Assembly (NCBI RefSeq): GCF_015244675.1
Contig: NZ_JABCQO010000011.1
Coordinates: 27,814-91,813 of the forward strand
DNA from: Gluconobacter cerevisiae
Lineage (GTDB): Bacteria; Pseudomonadota; Alphaproteobacteria; Acetobacterales; Acetobacteraceae
Direction: 5' to 3'
DNA length: 64,000 bases
The notes under the pieces were generated by a model, which was given only the letters and a program-made list of their open reading frames with translations, was not told the origin of the DNA and did no database searches. Made by a program: the position numbers and the translations under genes. Shown here in pieces: positions 21,957-32,119 of this stretch; within the stretch, counting starts at the first letter, position 1, and every line of letters starts with the position of its first letter.

Positions 21957-22964
21957 TCAGAGTGCTGTCGCGGCTTTTTCAGCCGTTTCCAGAAGGCGCA
22001 ACATGTTACCACCCCAGATGGCAGAAATGTCCGCATCACTGAAACCGGCCGCCTGAAGGGCATGCGTCACATTTGCGGTTTCGGTTGCATCTTTCCAGCC
22101 CGGAATGCCGCCGCCGCCATCGAAGTCAGAGGATATGCCTACATGTTCGACACCGATCCGGTTCGCAATATACGAAACGTGGCGCACCAGATCTTCGACC
22201 GTCCCGCCGCCACCTTTCTTCAGGAATGACCCCATGGCCGTCACCTGAATCAGGCCGCCGGTTTCTTTCAGGCGATCAAGCTGTTCATCGTCCAGATTGC
22301 GCGGATGATCGCACAGGGCACGGGCACAGGAGTGGCTTGCAAAAACCGGCGTGGTAGAGATTTCACTGGCCTGCATCATGGTCGATTTTGCGGCATGGGA
22401 GACGTCCACCAGAACGCCGGAGCGATTCATGTGTGCGATTGCCTCACGTCCGAGATCTGACAGGCCGCCGTGAAGCGTTTCGCTATCCGCCAGATCCTTG
22501 CGCGGAATGGCTGCATCCGCGAGCGCATTATGCCCGTTATGGGTCAGCGTCATGTAGCGCACACCATAGCGACGGGCGAGTTCCGCGATACGCTCTGGCT
22601 GACCGCCCAGCCCATGGCCGTTTTCGATCGCTGGAATGACGGCAAGGTCGCCTGCTTCACAGGCCGCACGCACATCCGCAGTCGTCCGGCAGACGCGTGC
22701 GCTGTGATCGCCCTGACGTCCTTCGATCCCGGAAATCACGTCTAACATGCCCTGAACCCGCTCCCAGGCTTCGGCATGTCCAACCTCATCACGCGAACCC
22801 TGCGGAATATAGGCCGCAAGGCAGACGGCTTTCAGACCACCCTTGCGTGTCTTGGGAACATTCACCTGCCTTGGCGTATCTTCCGCCCAGGCATCCTGCC
22901 GGTCCGGCCAGGGAATATCGATATGGGAATCAAGCGTCAGGAGCGTGTTGTGCAGATCAGTCAT
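21957..22964 (-). CDS. membrane dipeptidase, peptidase family M19
   Basis: 335 residues. Zinc dipeptidase of the renal-dipeptidase family. Metal-binding elements: DSHIDIP near the N-terminus, the bridging Glu in AIENGHG, His in DVSHAAKST and His in ASHSCARAL; SSDFDGGGG is the late Asp site. No signal peptide is evident, so it is probably cytoplasmic. Divergent from the exonuclease III gene over 81 bases. Exact substrate (D- or L-dipeptides) cannot be told. Confidence 0.9.
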   Translation of the reverse strand: MTDLHNTLLTLDSHIDIPWPDRQDAWAEDTPRQVNVPKTRKGGLKAVCLAAYIPQGSRDEVGHAEAWERVQGMLDVISGIEGRQGDHSARVCRTTADVRAACEAGDLAVIPAIENGHGLGGQPERIAELARRYGVRYMTLTHNGHNALADAAIPRKDLADSETLHGGLSDLGREAIAHMNRSGVLVDVSHAAKSTMMQASEISTTPVFASHSCARALCDHPRNLDDEQLDRLKETGGLIQVTAMGSFLKKGGGGTVEDLVRHVSYIANRIGVEHVGISSDFDGGGGIPGWKDATETANVTHALQAAGFSDADISAIWGGNMLRLLETAEKAATAL

Positions 22965-23045
22965 GGTCCGTTCTAGATCGGACGGGAAGGCTTTGTGTGC
23001 AAGAGGGTGCTTGTCAAAACGCCTGATCCGGTCGATCCAGTCGTC

Positions 23046-23843
23046 ATGCGTCTCATCACCTGGAACATCAATTCCCTTCGACTCAGACTGCCTTTGCTGA
23101 AGCAGATCGTCGAACAGGAAAATCCGGACATCGTCTGCCTACAGGAAACGAAAGTCCCGGATCCGCTCTTTCCCGCTCAGGCTCTGGCTGAAATGGGCCT
23201 GCCCCATCAGGTCTATAAAGGCATGAAGAGCTATAATGGTGTGGCGATCCTGTCGCGACACCCGCTGCAAAGTGTGGCGGGTACGCCCGACTGGTGTACT
23301 CGCTCTGATTGTCGGCATGTGGCAGCCAGCATTGTGACACCAGCCGGTCCGATCCTGTTACATGATTTTTATGTGCCGGCAGGTGGCGATATTCCCGACC
23401 CAGTGGAAAACGAAAAATTCGCCCACAAACTCGCTTTTGTGGATGAAGCTACAGGCTGGTTCACCAGTACGCCCCCTACCCGCAGCATTCTGGTCGGTGA
23501 TCTCAATATTGCTCCGCTGGAGCATGACGTCTGGAGCCACAAACAGCTCCTGAAAATCGTTAGTCACACACCGCCTGAAATCGAACGTCTGAAGGCATGG
23601 ATGGCGACAGGATTTCAGGATGCCATGCGAAAGATCACGCCGGAGCCGGAAAAGCTCTACACATGGTGGTCATACCGCAACAAGGACTGGAAAAAATCCA
23701 ACCGCGGGCGGCGATTGGATCATGTCTGGATGACGCCGGATCTTATGTCGGGCCTACGGGATATCAGGGTTTTGCAGGACGTACGGGACTGGGAGAGCCC
23801 TTCCGATCACGTCCCGGTCGTGCTGGATTTCGATCCAGCCTGA
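23046..23843 (+). CDS. xth: exonuclease III family AP endonuclease
   Basis: 265 residues of the endonuclease/exonuclease/phosphatase fold: MRLITWNINSLRLR (Asn), IVCLQETKV (catalytic metal Glu), YNGVAILSR, LVGDLNIAP (Asp, Asn) and the C-terminal SDHVPVVLDF (Asp-His). Cuts at abasic sites in base-excision repair. ATG 23046 is the family start; the frame runs 17 codons further upstream. Ends convergently with the response regulator gene, with a hairpin between them. Confidence 0.93.
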   Translation: MRLITWNINSLRLRLPLLKQIVEQENPDIVCLQETKVPDPLFPAQALAEMGLPHQVYKGMKSYNGVAILSRHPLQSVAGTPDWCTRSDCRHVAASIVTPAGPILLHDFYVPAGGDIPDPVENEKFAHKLAFVDEATGWFTSTPPTRSILVGDLNIAPLEHDVWSHKQLLKIVSHTPPEIERLKAWMATGFQDAMRKITPEPEKLYTWWSYRNKDWKKSNRGRRLDHVWMTPDLMSGLRDIRVLQDVRDWESPSDHVPVVLDFDPA

Positions 23844-23856
23844 CCCCTCACCTGCG

Positions 23857-23880
23857 CCTGTCAGCCTTCAGGCTGACAGG
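23857..23880. terminator. hairpin between convergent xth and response regulator
   Basis: CCTGTCAGCC-TTCA-GGCTGACAGG, a perfect 10-bp stem that includes the regulator's stop codon region. No T-run, so it may block read-through in both directions or act as a 3' stabiliser. Confidence 0.55.
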
Positions 23881-24602
23881 CTATCGGAGCCAATAACGCC
23901 ACGTCCTTCAGGATCAAGACGATATCCGCCGCCTTCCGTAATCAGAAGCGATGTGCGTGTGGGATCCGGCTCGATTTTCTGACGCAGACGATAGATGTGT
24001 GTCTCAAGTGTATGGGTGGTGACGGCTGCGTTATAACCCCAGACTTCGTTCAGAAGAACCTGACGCGCTACCGGACGCTGACCTGCACGGTAGAGGTATT
24101 TCAGAATCGCCGCTTCCTTCTCCGTCAGACGGATCCGGCGGTTGCGGGCAGTCTCGACCAGAAGCTTGGCAGAGGGACGGAACGCATAGGGACCGATTTC
24201 GAATACGGCGTCTTCGCTGTTCTCGAAAATCCGCAACTGGGCACGCAGACGAGCCAGAAGTTCACCAATTCTGAAGGGCTTGGCAACGTAGTCGTTGGCG
24301 CCTGCATCAAGGCCGCGCACCACGTCGTGTTCGTCGTCGGAACCGGTCAGGATGATGATCGGCATGCGAACGCCAGCGCGTCGCAGTTCCGCACAGAAAT
24401 CGCGCCCGTCGCCATCGGGAAGGGTAATGTCCAGCAGCATGGCGTCATAACGGGCACCAGGTTTGGCGAGAAGTTCGCGGGCTGCGGCAACGGACGTCGC
24501 CTCAACCGCTTCCAGTTCGCCGCCGTGCTGAAGCTGCTCCGCCAGAAGACGACGGAGCGTATCATCATCGTCAACAACCAGGATGGGGCGTGGACCTGCC
24601 AT
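23868..24602 (-). CDS. OmpR/PhoB-family response regulator
   Basis: 244 residues. Receiver domain with acidic pocket DDDD (11-14), phospho-acceptor Asp58 in AMLLDITLPDGDG, Thr in IILTGSDD and Lys in VAKPFRIGEL. A C-terminal winged helix follows with RIRLTEKEAAILKYLYR and ETHIYRLRQKIEPDP. No sensor kinase is adjacent, so the partner is unknown. The divergent neighbour is an L,D-transpeptidase-like gene, which makes cell-wall control a possibility only. Confidence 0.92.
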   Translation of the reverse strand: MAGPRPILVVDDDDTLRRLLAEQLQHGGELEAVEATSVAAARELLAKPGARYDAMLLDITLPDGDGRDFCAELRRAGVRMPIIILTGSDDEHDVVRGLDAGANDYVAKPFRIGELLARLRAQLRIFENSEDAVFEIGPYAFRPSAKLLVETARNRRIRLTEKEAAILKYLYRAGQRPVARQVLLNEVWGYNAAVTTHTLETHIYRLRQKIEPDPTRTSLLITEGGGYRLDPEGRGVIGSDSLSA

Positions 24603-24764
24603 AATAACCTGTCTCGTTCTCTCGCGACGGAAGAAACGTCACATCCGTAAAGATCGGTGTTCGTAACTTGCACATCCGGACTTACCATTCCCGGTAAACG
24701 GGAAGAAAGCAGCATGCTTTCGCATCAGACTATGGCAAGTGCAGCCGGAAAAGGAAACAGCATT

Positions 24765-25277
24765 ATGGCTAAAGCTATTTTGAAAACCGCTGGAGACCGC
24801 GCTTTTCTTCACTTTCAGGGGGAAATCATTCCGGCCCTGATTGGACTGCGCGGTCTGTCTCTTGACAAAACGGAGGGAGACCTTCGTACTCCCGTCGGGG
24901 AACTGCCACTCCGGCGTGTCTTCTACCGTGCAGACCGCACATCGCGTCCGATCTGTGCAGCAGGACTCATCGTCGAACCTATCGCCCCCAATGATGGCTG
25001 GTGCGATGATCCTGCCCATTCCGACTATAATCAGGCCGTAACGCTCCCTCACCCCGCTTCATGCGAAAAGATGTGGCGTGTCGATCATGTTTACGATCTC
25101 TGTATTGTGCTGGGGTGGAATGATACGCCAGCCGAGTCGGGATGTGGGTCGGCTATTTTCCTGCATTTGCCGCCTGCCAGTGGTTACACGGAGGGCTGTA
25201 TTGCCTTGGAGGAAAAAAGTCTCCGTGTGCTTCTTGAGGCCGGTTTGTCGCATATCACGGTAGAAAAACCTTCATGA
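24765..25277 (+). CDS. L,D-transpeptidase-like protein (YkuD domain)
   Basis: 170 residues. The YkuD catalytic pattern is visible: His in AIFLHLPPA followed by YTEGCIALEE with the nucleophile Cys. Such proteins cross-link peptidoglycan through L,D bonds or attach proteins to it. LDKTEGDLRTPVGELPLR matches the family's early K-x-EGD-R-TP-G motif. The usual HGC is TEGC here, as in the shorter YkuD branch. ATG 24765 has AAGGAAAC upstream. No signal peptide is evident from this start; ATGs at 24714 and 24732 would lengthen it. Divergent from the response regulator. Confidence 0.8.
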   Translation: MAKAILKTAGDRAFLHFQGEIIPALIGLRGLSLDKTEGDLRTPVGELPLRRVFYRADRTSRPICAAGLIVEPIAPNDGWCDDPAHSDYNQAVTLPHPASCEKMWRVDHVYDLCIVLGWNDTPAESGCGSAIFLHLPPASGYTEGCIALEEKSLRVLLEAGLSHITVEKPS

Positions 25278-25297
25278 AACGAAGGCTATGGACGGCC

Positions 25298-26269
25298 TCA
25301 GACTGGCAACTGCTCGGTTTTCCCCGCGTCGCGGCATTTAGCTTCGTAGCTAAGAATTTGGGCGTGCAATGCGCCGTGGCCCCATCTGCGCGTCTCGCAA
25401 AAGCATTTGTAATGTTGTTGCGCGAAATACCGAACTGTCCGTAGAAGCGAACCTCTTTTCCATAGTCCGGCAATTTCGGGATAAGCGGCGACAAATGCCG
25501 GGTATGGTTCATAATCGCCTGTTTTCCAGGGCCGAAAAATCCCTTCCCATGGCTTCGGCTGAGACATGTAATGGACAATTTTTGGCTGAATAGTGTTTTC
25601 CAGTCTGGCATTGAACAGAAAGACAGGAAAGTTCCACGATAACGACATAGGCAGCGCACGCTCAATGCCGACAATATTGAGAATATCCTGGTCCGGAAAT
25701 CTGGACATCGTGTTCTGGGACCGGATAATTGTTCGCGCCTGCTCCGCTATAACAGCCCAGGCTGAGCGATTGAAATAAAGAACGCCTGTATTGAAATATT
25801 GTCTGGATTGCTCAGGATTCAGGCCAATACCCAGGAAATGATTCCGAACGAATTCTCCTGCTTTCGAATTGTCGTCAAGCAGAAAAACCATGGGATCTGC
25901 CGAAGCGAAAAAGCGCCCTTCAGGCGGTGGGCAGGACAGAAATTCGTTCAGTGACGATTTAACCTGTGTGTCGCCATCGACATAAAGGATATTTTTGTAA
26001 TTTTCAGGCAGGATCTCATCGAGATACAGTCTTCCGAGCATTGCAGGCGCGCCGTCTATATCGGAACCGGATCTCGAGAAGAGAATGATATTATTCTTAT
26101 CGCAGATCGATGTCGCAATGGAAATGGTCGCTGCATCCACATCAAAGCATACGATAATGATATCTGCGATATCTGGTGTAGCGTGAGCACGCGCCTGAAG
26201 TGCACTGACAAGAGTTGGGAAAAGATACGATCGATCAGTGCAATAACAAACGCAAGTCTGTACGCTCAT
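25298..26269 (-). CDS. glycosyltransferase family 8-like protein
   Basis: 323 residues. GT8-type retaining transferase signs: LYVDGDTQVKSSL (metal-binding DxD, Asp98-Asp100), a later NTGVLYFNRSAW, DQDILN and IVHYMSQPKPWEG (metal His). Donor and acceptor unknown; LPS or surface glycan modification is usual for bacterial GT8. The gene and its 170-base upstream region (26270-26439) are visibly more AT-rich than neighbours, suggesting horizontal gain. Stand-alone, convergent with the YkuD gene. Confidence 0.82.
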   Translation of the reverse strand: MSVQTCVCYCTDRSYLFPTLVSALQARAHATPDIADIIIVCFDVDAATISIATSICDKNNIILFSRSGSDIDGAPAMLGRLYLDEILPENYKNILYVDGDTQVKSSLNEFLSCPPPEGRFFASADPMVFLLDDNSKAGEFVRNHFLGIGLNPEQSRQYFNTGVLYFNRSAWAVIAEQARTIIRSQNTMSRFPDQDILNIVGIERALPMSLSWNFPVFLFNARLENTIQPKIVHYMSQPKPWEGIFRPWKTGDYEPYPAFVAAYPEIAGLWKRGSLLRTVRYFAQQHYKCFCETRRWGHGALHAQILSYEAKCRDAGKTEQLPV

Positions 26270-26439
26270 GAGAATTCTCCGTTTTTTGTGAAATAGTGCT
26301 ATCAGACTGGAACGGGAAGAGAAAAATAGGGAATTTCAGTAAAATAATAAAATTTATTTCTCTAAATTATACGTGCTGTATTTTTGGCCCTCTAATTCCC
26401 GGTATCGTATCTGTGCCTACGTTGCTATTGGCGCAATCA

Positions 26440-28242
26440 TTATTCTCCCGATGGTGGTACCATCGAAACCATATAATCTCCCGGCTGGGGAATGGATTTA
26501 TCGTTGTCTTCGGCTGAACGGATCAGGATACCGCCATCCCGCCGCACAACGAGAATATCGAGCCTGTTTTCATCAGTTCCAAATGTCGGAGCGCTTTCTT
26601 CTGTGGCTTCCACCGTGCTAAATCGCCAACCCTGTTCAAACAGTGTATCGAAAAGCGTGTAATTCCACGCCGGTTCTCCCAGAACCTTGCCACGGGCATC
26701 GCGTGACAGGCCATGATAGAAATCGAGCCGCGCCACGCCGGGGCTGATCTGATAGACACGCTGTCGTCCCATGGTCGGCGCAAGATGCCCACAGACCATA
26801 CCGTTATAAATGCCATCAGCTGTTGTTGCGATCAGATAGTCGGCAGGCCGTTCTTCCAGGGATTCCTGTCCATGCTGCGACAGAAGCTCTGCGCGAAGTA
26901 CCGGAATATCCTGTCGGGTTGCCGGCAGAAGCGCGCTGGATCGATTATCCACCAGCAACACCGGCACACCCGTTTTACGCAGGCACGACGCAAGGTTAAT
27001 GGACCATCCACTGGATCCCACGATTGCGATGGCGGGATCATTGGAAAGGGTCAGTTTGAGGCGCCGCGCAATCGGTCGAAGCGAAAAACCGTGCAGGATC
27101 ATCGTGACAGCAATGACCGCAAATACCGCGGGCATGATCAGATCGGCAGACTGATAACCTGCTTCCTTGAGACTGACTCCTGCCTCACCCGCAACAGCGG
27201 CTGCGACGATACCGCGAGGCGCAATCCATCCAACAAACAGCTTTTCCTTCCACGGCATGCTCGTGCCGAGAGTTGAAAGAAAAATGCCCAGAGGACGCAC
27301 GACAAACAGCACCACAACCGTCAATGCGAAAATTGGAATTGAAAGTTGCGCCAGAACATCCCGGTGCAGATCGGCGGTCAGCATGATGAACAGAACCGAG
27401 ACGACCAGAACGACCAGCGATTCCTTCATGCGCCGGAGTTCTGTCAAACCGGGGATATGAAGGTTCGCCAGCGCCATACCAAAGATCGTGACCGCCATCA
27501 GTCCCGCGCCGCCCATTTCAAGGTTGCACAACGAGAAAACGACCAGTGCCATTGAAATCAGCATGGGTGTCTTGAGAATTTCCGGCATCAGATCGCGCGT
27601 GAACAGGTAGCGAATCAGATAGGCTGGCAGAATTCCTGCAGAGAGCGCGACGGCAATCGCTCCCAGAAGATCGGGTAGTGTATGGGTGAAAAAGACACCT
27701 GCATGAATATCCGCGCGAAGCAGCATAAGCTGAAGCACGACCGCGGCCAGAATGGCGCCCAGCGGATCGTTGACGATGGCTTCCCATCGCAGGAACGCTG
27801 CAACGCGTGGCTGAAGCTTGGCACTCCGCAGAAGTGGCAGCACGACAGTGGGGCCCGTCACGACGATGATCGCCCCGAAGAGCATGGAGGTGCCCCATTC
27901 CAGATGCGCCACATAATGCGCTGCCAGAGAGCCCAGAACCCAGTTGATGGGCAGTGCGAGCATCGTCAGACGCGCAACGCCCTCTCCGGCCTCGCGCAAC
28001 TGGCGGAAATCGAGAGCCATGCCGCCTTCGAACACTACGAGCGCCACCAGCAGCGACACCAGTGGCCGGAACATCCACCCCATCGTCTCGGAAGGATGAA
28101 GAATACCCAGACCCGGTCCGAAAATCAGACCCAGCGAGAAGAGAAGGACAATGGCCGGAAGCCGGAAGCGCCAGGCGACCCACTGGGCCAGCATTCCCGC
28201 TCCGAAGGTCGAGGCAATGCCGATAAGAATGTCATACTGCAT
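26440..28242 (-). CDS. CPA1-type Na+/H+ (K+/H+) antiporter with C-terminal TrkA-N-like domain
   Basis: 600 residues. About 12 membrane segments in residues 1-400 with the transport-core motif VTGPTVVLPLLR and RWEAIVNDPLGAILA (ND ion-binding pair). A cytosolic Rossmann-like domain follows (AIAIVGSSGWSINLASCLRK), then a short TrkA-C-like tail. This build fits NhaP-type antiporters for sodium, potassium or pH balance. ATG 28242 (MQYDILIGIAST) is preferred to 28266. Divergent from a GNAT gene. Confidence 0.88.
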   Translation of the reverse strand: MQYDILIGIASTFGAGMLAQWVAWRFRLPAIVLLFSLGLIFGPGLGILHPSETMGWMFRPLVSLLVALVVFEGGMALDFRQLREAGEGVARLTMLALPINWVLGSLAAHYVAHLEWGTSMLFGAIIVVTGPTVVLPLLRSAKLQPRVAAFLRWEAIVNDPLGAILAAVVLQLMLLRADIHAGVFFTHTLPDLLGAIAVALSAGILPAYLIRYLFTRDLMPEILKTPMLISMALVVFSLCNLEMGGAGLMAVTIFGMALANLHIPGLTELRRMKESLVVLVVSVLFIMLTADLHRDVLAQLSIPIFALTVVVLFVVRPLGIFLSTLGTSMPWKEKLFVGWIAPRGIVAAAVAGEAGVSLKEAGYQSADLIMPAVFAVIAVTMILHGFSLRPIARRLKLTLSNDPAIAIVGSSGWSINLASCLRKTGVPVLLVDNRSSALLPATRQDIPVLRAELLSQHGQESLEERPADYLIATTADGIYNGMVCGHLAPTMGRQRVYQISPGVARLDFYHGLSRDARGKVLGEPAWNYTLFDTLFEQGWRFSTVEATEESAPTFGTDENRLDILVVRRDGGILIRSAEDNDKSIPQPGDYMVSMVPPSGE

Positions 28243-28334
28243 GGATGTTCGGCGCGGGCTCCGCATGATGGATAAGAAGCAGTATTATACCTCAGATCCC
28301 CTCCCGCACCTAAAACACGGAAGAATGCCTTTTT

Positions 28335-28859
28335 ATGCCATCCTCTCCAGCCCGAAGCGGAAGCGATCTTCTGATTCGTCCTGCCCAGTCTTTGGATCGG
28401 GAAGGAATCTGGCGCCTGCTGTCACCTGTGCTGCGCAAGGGCGATACATATGCTCTTCCCCGACATTGGGGACGGCGGCAGGTGCTCGCCTACTGGATGG
28501 ATGCCGAGCACCGCGTTTATGTCGCTCAGACCCGCGACCATGAGATCGTCGGGACATTCTATCTTCAGGCCAACCAGAAAGGCGGCGGAAGTCACATCGC
28601 CAGTGCGGGATTTGTTGCGCGATCCGGCTTTGGTGCGGGACGGATGATGGCCGAGGAAGCACTTGCTGAAGCTGCAAAACTTGGATTTCGCGCCATGCAG
28701 TTCAATTTCGTCGTCAGCACCAATCTGCGCGCCATAGACCTATGGAAATCACTGGGCTTCCGGGTAATCGGAACGCTGCCAGGCGCCTTCGATCACCCTT
28801 CGGAAGGATATGTGGATGCGCTTGTTATGTGGAAGGATCTTCTGCCACCCGCACAGTAG
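28335..28859 (+). CDS. GNAT family N-acetyltransferase
   Basis: 174 residues. Acetyl-CoA-dependent acyltransferase fold: VYVAQTRDHEIVGTFYLQ (beta4), ASAGFVARSGFGAGRMMAEE, a diverged pyrophosphate-binding loop, then FNFVVSTNLRAIDLWKSLGFRVIGTLPGAF, a classic motif B. Substrate unknown. Its last 35 bases overlap the 3' end of rsmB on the other strand. Confidence 0.85.
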   Translation: MPSSPARSGSDLLIRPAQSLDREGIWRLLSPVLRKGDTYALPRHWGRRQVLAYWMDAEHRVYVAQTRDHEIVGTFYLQANQKGGGSHIASAGFVARSGFGAGRMMAEEALAEAAKLGFRAMQFNFVVSTNLRAIDLWKSLGFRVIGTLPGAFDHPSEGYVDALVMWKDLLPPAQ

Positions 28860-30186
28860 CGTCTGCCTCTTCCTCTTGTGTCTTCGCTTCCGTTACGACG
28901 CGCTCCAGAACACAGGCAAAGAATCCGTCCGTGCCGTCCCGCAACGGTGTCAGTGAGAATTGCGCCTTGCTCCGCAACTCGGCGGGCAGAAGTTCGGACA
29001 TCTGTTCTTTCGGCAGGCGTCTGAAGTCATCGCGGCGCTTGAGGAAAGCATCGATCTGTTGTCCGTTCTCACAGGCCAGAAGCGAGCAGGTCGCGTAGAT
29101 CATGCGTCCGCCCGGCTTTACTAAAGATGCTGCACGATCAAGGATCTGCGCCTGTTTGATGACGAGTTCCTGAATGTCTTCGGGTGTCAGGCGCAGGCGT
29201 GCATCCGGGTTGCGCCGCCATGTCCCCGTTCCTGAGCAGGGCGCATCAACCAGCACGCGATCAAAACTGCCCGCCCGACGCTTCGCCCATTTGTCTCCGG
29301 ACACCAGCAGATGCCGTTCCACGTTGTGGACACCTGCACGACGCAATCGCTTGACCGCCCCATCCAGACGCTTCTCATGCACGTCACAGGCGACGATATG
29401 CCCACGGTTTTCCATGGTCATCGCCAGTGCCAGCGTCTTGCCGCCTGCTCCTGCGCAATAATCCAGAACCCGGTGCTCACCACGCGCATCGGCGGCAGCG
29501 ACCACAAGCTGGCTGCCTTCGTCCTGAATTTCTACCAGACCGTCTTTGAAGGCCTGCGTCGCGGTGACAGGCTGGCGCCCATCAAGGCGCAGTCCCCACG
29601 GAGACAGTTTCGTCATCTCTGCCGGCAGCGATTCGCGACGAAGTTCCCGTGCGGCCTGCTCCCGGCTTCCCTTGAGCAGGTTAACGCGAAGATCGAGCGT
29701 CGGCGTGCCCAGCATTGCTTCCATTTCGTCTGGAAGCCGGTTACCGAACGTTTCCCGGAGCGCGCTGTCCAGCCAGTCCGGGTATTCAAGCCGCACGGCC
29801 AGCGGCTGCTTCTGGGTGGAAAGTTCTTTTCCTTCCAAACCCTTGAGCGCCACATCCTCGCGGGACGTCAGAGGCTTCTGCGCATAGCGTTCTCCTGAAA
29901 AAAGCCGACGGACATTATCCATCGTCTCTCCGCCAAGGAGCAAAGAAGCCGCACAGATAAGCCGAGGGGAGATGTCGCCGGAAATATCCCTGAGATTCCA
30001 TTGCAGGCGTCTCCAGCCACGCAGGACATCCCAGACGATCGTGGAAATGGCTCTACGGTCTCCGCCACCAATATAACGGCGTTCGCGGAAAAAAGCGTTG
30101 GCTGTGGCGTCGGCGGGACGGCGGGGCGCATTCTGGATCGCACAGAGCAGATCGATGGCGCCTGAGAGACGGGCTGCGGGGGTCAT
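28825..30186 (-). CDS. rsmB: 16S rRNA m5C methyltransferase, RsmB/NOP family
   Basis: 453 residues. N-terminal NusB-like RNA-binding helices (AIDLLCAIQNAPRRPADA), then the SAM-dependent methyltransferase domain: LDYCAGAGGKTLALA (SAM motif I), DVHEKRLDGAVKR, VLVDAPCSGTGTWRRNPD with one catalytic Cys, and MIYATCSLLACEN with the second. Two catalytic cysteines mark m5C enzymes. The C-terminal tail is acidic. 56 bases downstream of guaB. Confidence 0.9.
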   Translation of the reverse strand: MTPAARLSGAIDLLCAIQNAPRRPADATANAFFRERRYIGGGDRRAISTIVWDVLRGWRRLQWNLRDISGDISPRLICAASLLLGGETMDNVRRLFSGERYAQKPLTSREDVALKGLEGKELSTQKQPLAVRLEYPDWLDSALRETFGNRLPDEMEAMLGTPTLDLRVNLLKGSREQAARELRRESLPAEMTKLSPWGLRLDGRQPVTATQAFKDGLVEIQDEGSQLVVAAADARGEHRVLDYCAGAGGKTLALAMTMENRGHIVACDVHEKRLDGAVKRLRRAGVHNVERHLLVSGDKWAKRRAGSFDRVLVDAPCSGTGTWRRNPDARLRLTPEDIQELVIKQAQILDRAASLVKPGGRMIYATCSLLACENGQQIDAFLKRRDDFRRLPKEQMSELLPAELRSKAQFSLTPLRDGTDGFFACVLERVVTEAKTQEEEADATVRVAEDPST

Positions 30187-30242
30187 AGCGCCCCCGTAGC
30201 CCGTTTAGCCCCTCAATGCGAGAGGCTTTGATGCAGGGACGT

Positions 30243-31757
<1,515 letters not shown>

Positions 31758-31888
31758 TCATGCGTCGTTTAAGACGCGATGTGTGTGAACCGGAGGCCAG
31801 AAGGCCGACCGGCCGTTGGCGGGTCCTCATAGAGCACTTTACCCCCCGAGGGGAAGTCTCTTTTTTGCGGTATTTTCTGAGGATTTCT

Positions 31889-31962
31889 TGGCTGGGAGAC
31901 CTGGATTCGAACCAGGGCTGACCGGGTCAGAGCCGGTAGTTCTACCGCTAAACTATCTCCCA
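31889..31962 (-). tRNA. tRNA-Gln (anticodon CUG)
   Basis: Cloverleaf on the minus strand: acceptor TGGGAGA/TCTCCCA, D-arm GTTT..GAAC, anticodon stem ACCGG/CCGGT with loop CTCTGAC (anticodon CTG), T-arm CCTGG-TTCGAAT-CCAGG, discriminator G and an encoded CCA end (31889-31891). Confidence 0.95.
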
Positions 31963-31975
31963 AGCGGTGAGAGGG

Positions 31976-32004
31976 TGTTTATCAACCGACCCCGTGGGGC
32001 GCAA
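31976..32004 (-). promoter_or_regulatory. tRNA-Gln promoter
   Basis: Minus strand: -35 TTGCGC (32004-31999), 17-base spacer, -10 TAAACA (31981-31976), 13 bases before the mature tRNA end. Same architecture and identical -10 as the tRNA-Ser promoter at 61630-61658. Confidence 0.55.
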
Positions 32005-32119
32005 GAGCGATCCGGACATTTTTTTGAAAAAACACATATTTTTCTTGCGAGCAGGGTCCCCCACGCCCCATGCTGCATTTCCAAGGTCCCAGATTACGGG
32101 CAAGCGGGAGCCGAAACAC

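Noticed and set aside
31967..32119. Upstream extension of ppx
   Set aside because: Crosses the tRNA-Gln promoter region; the ribosome site supports ATG 32120.
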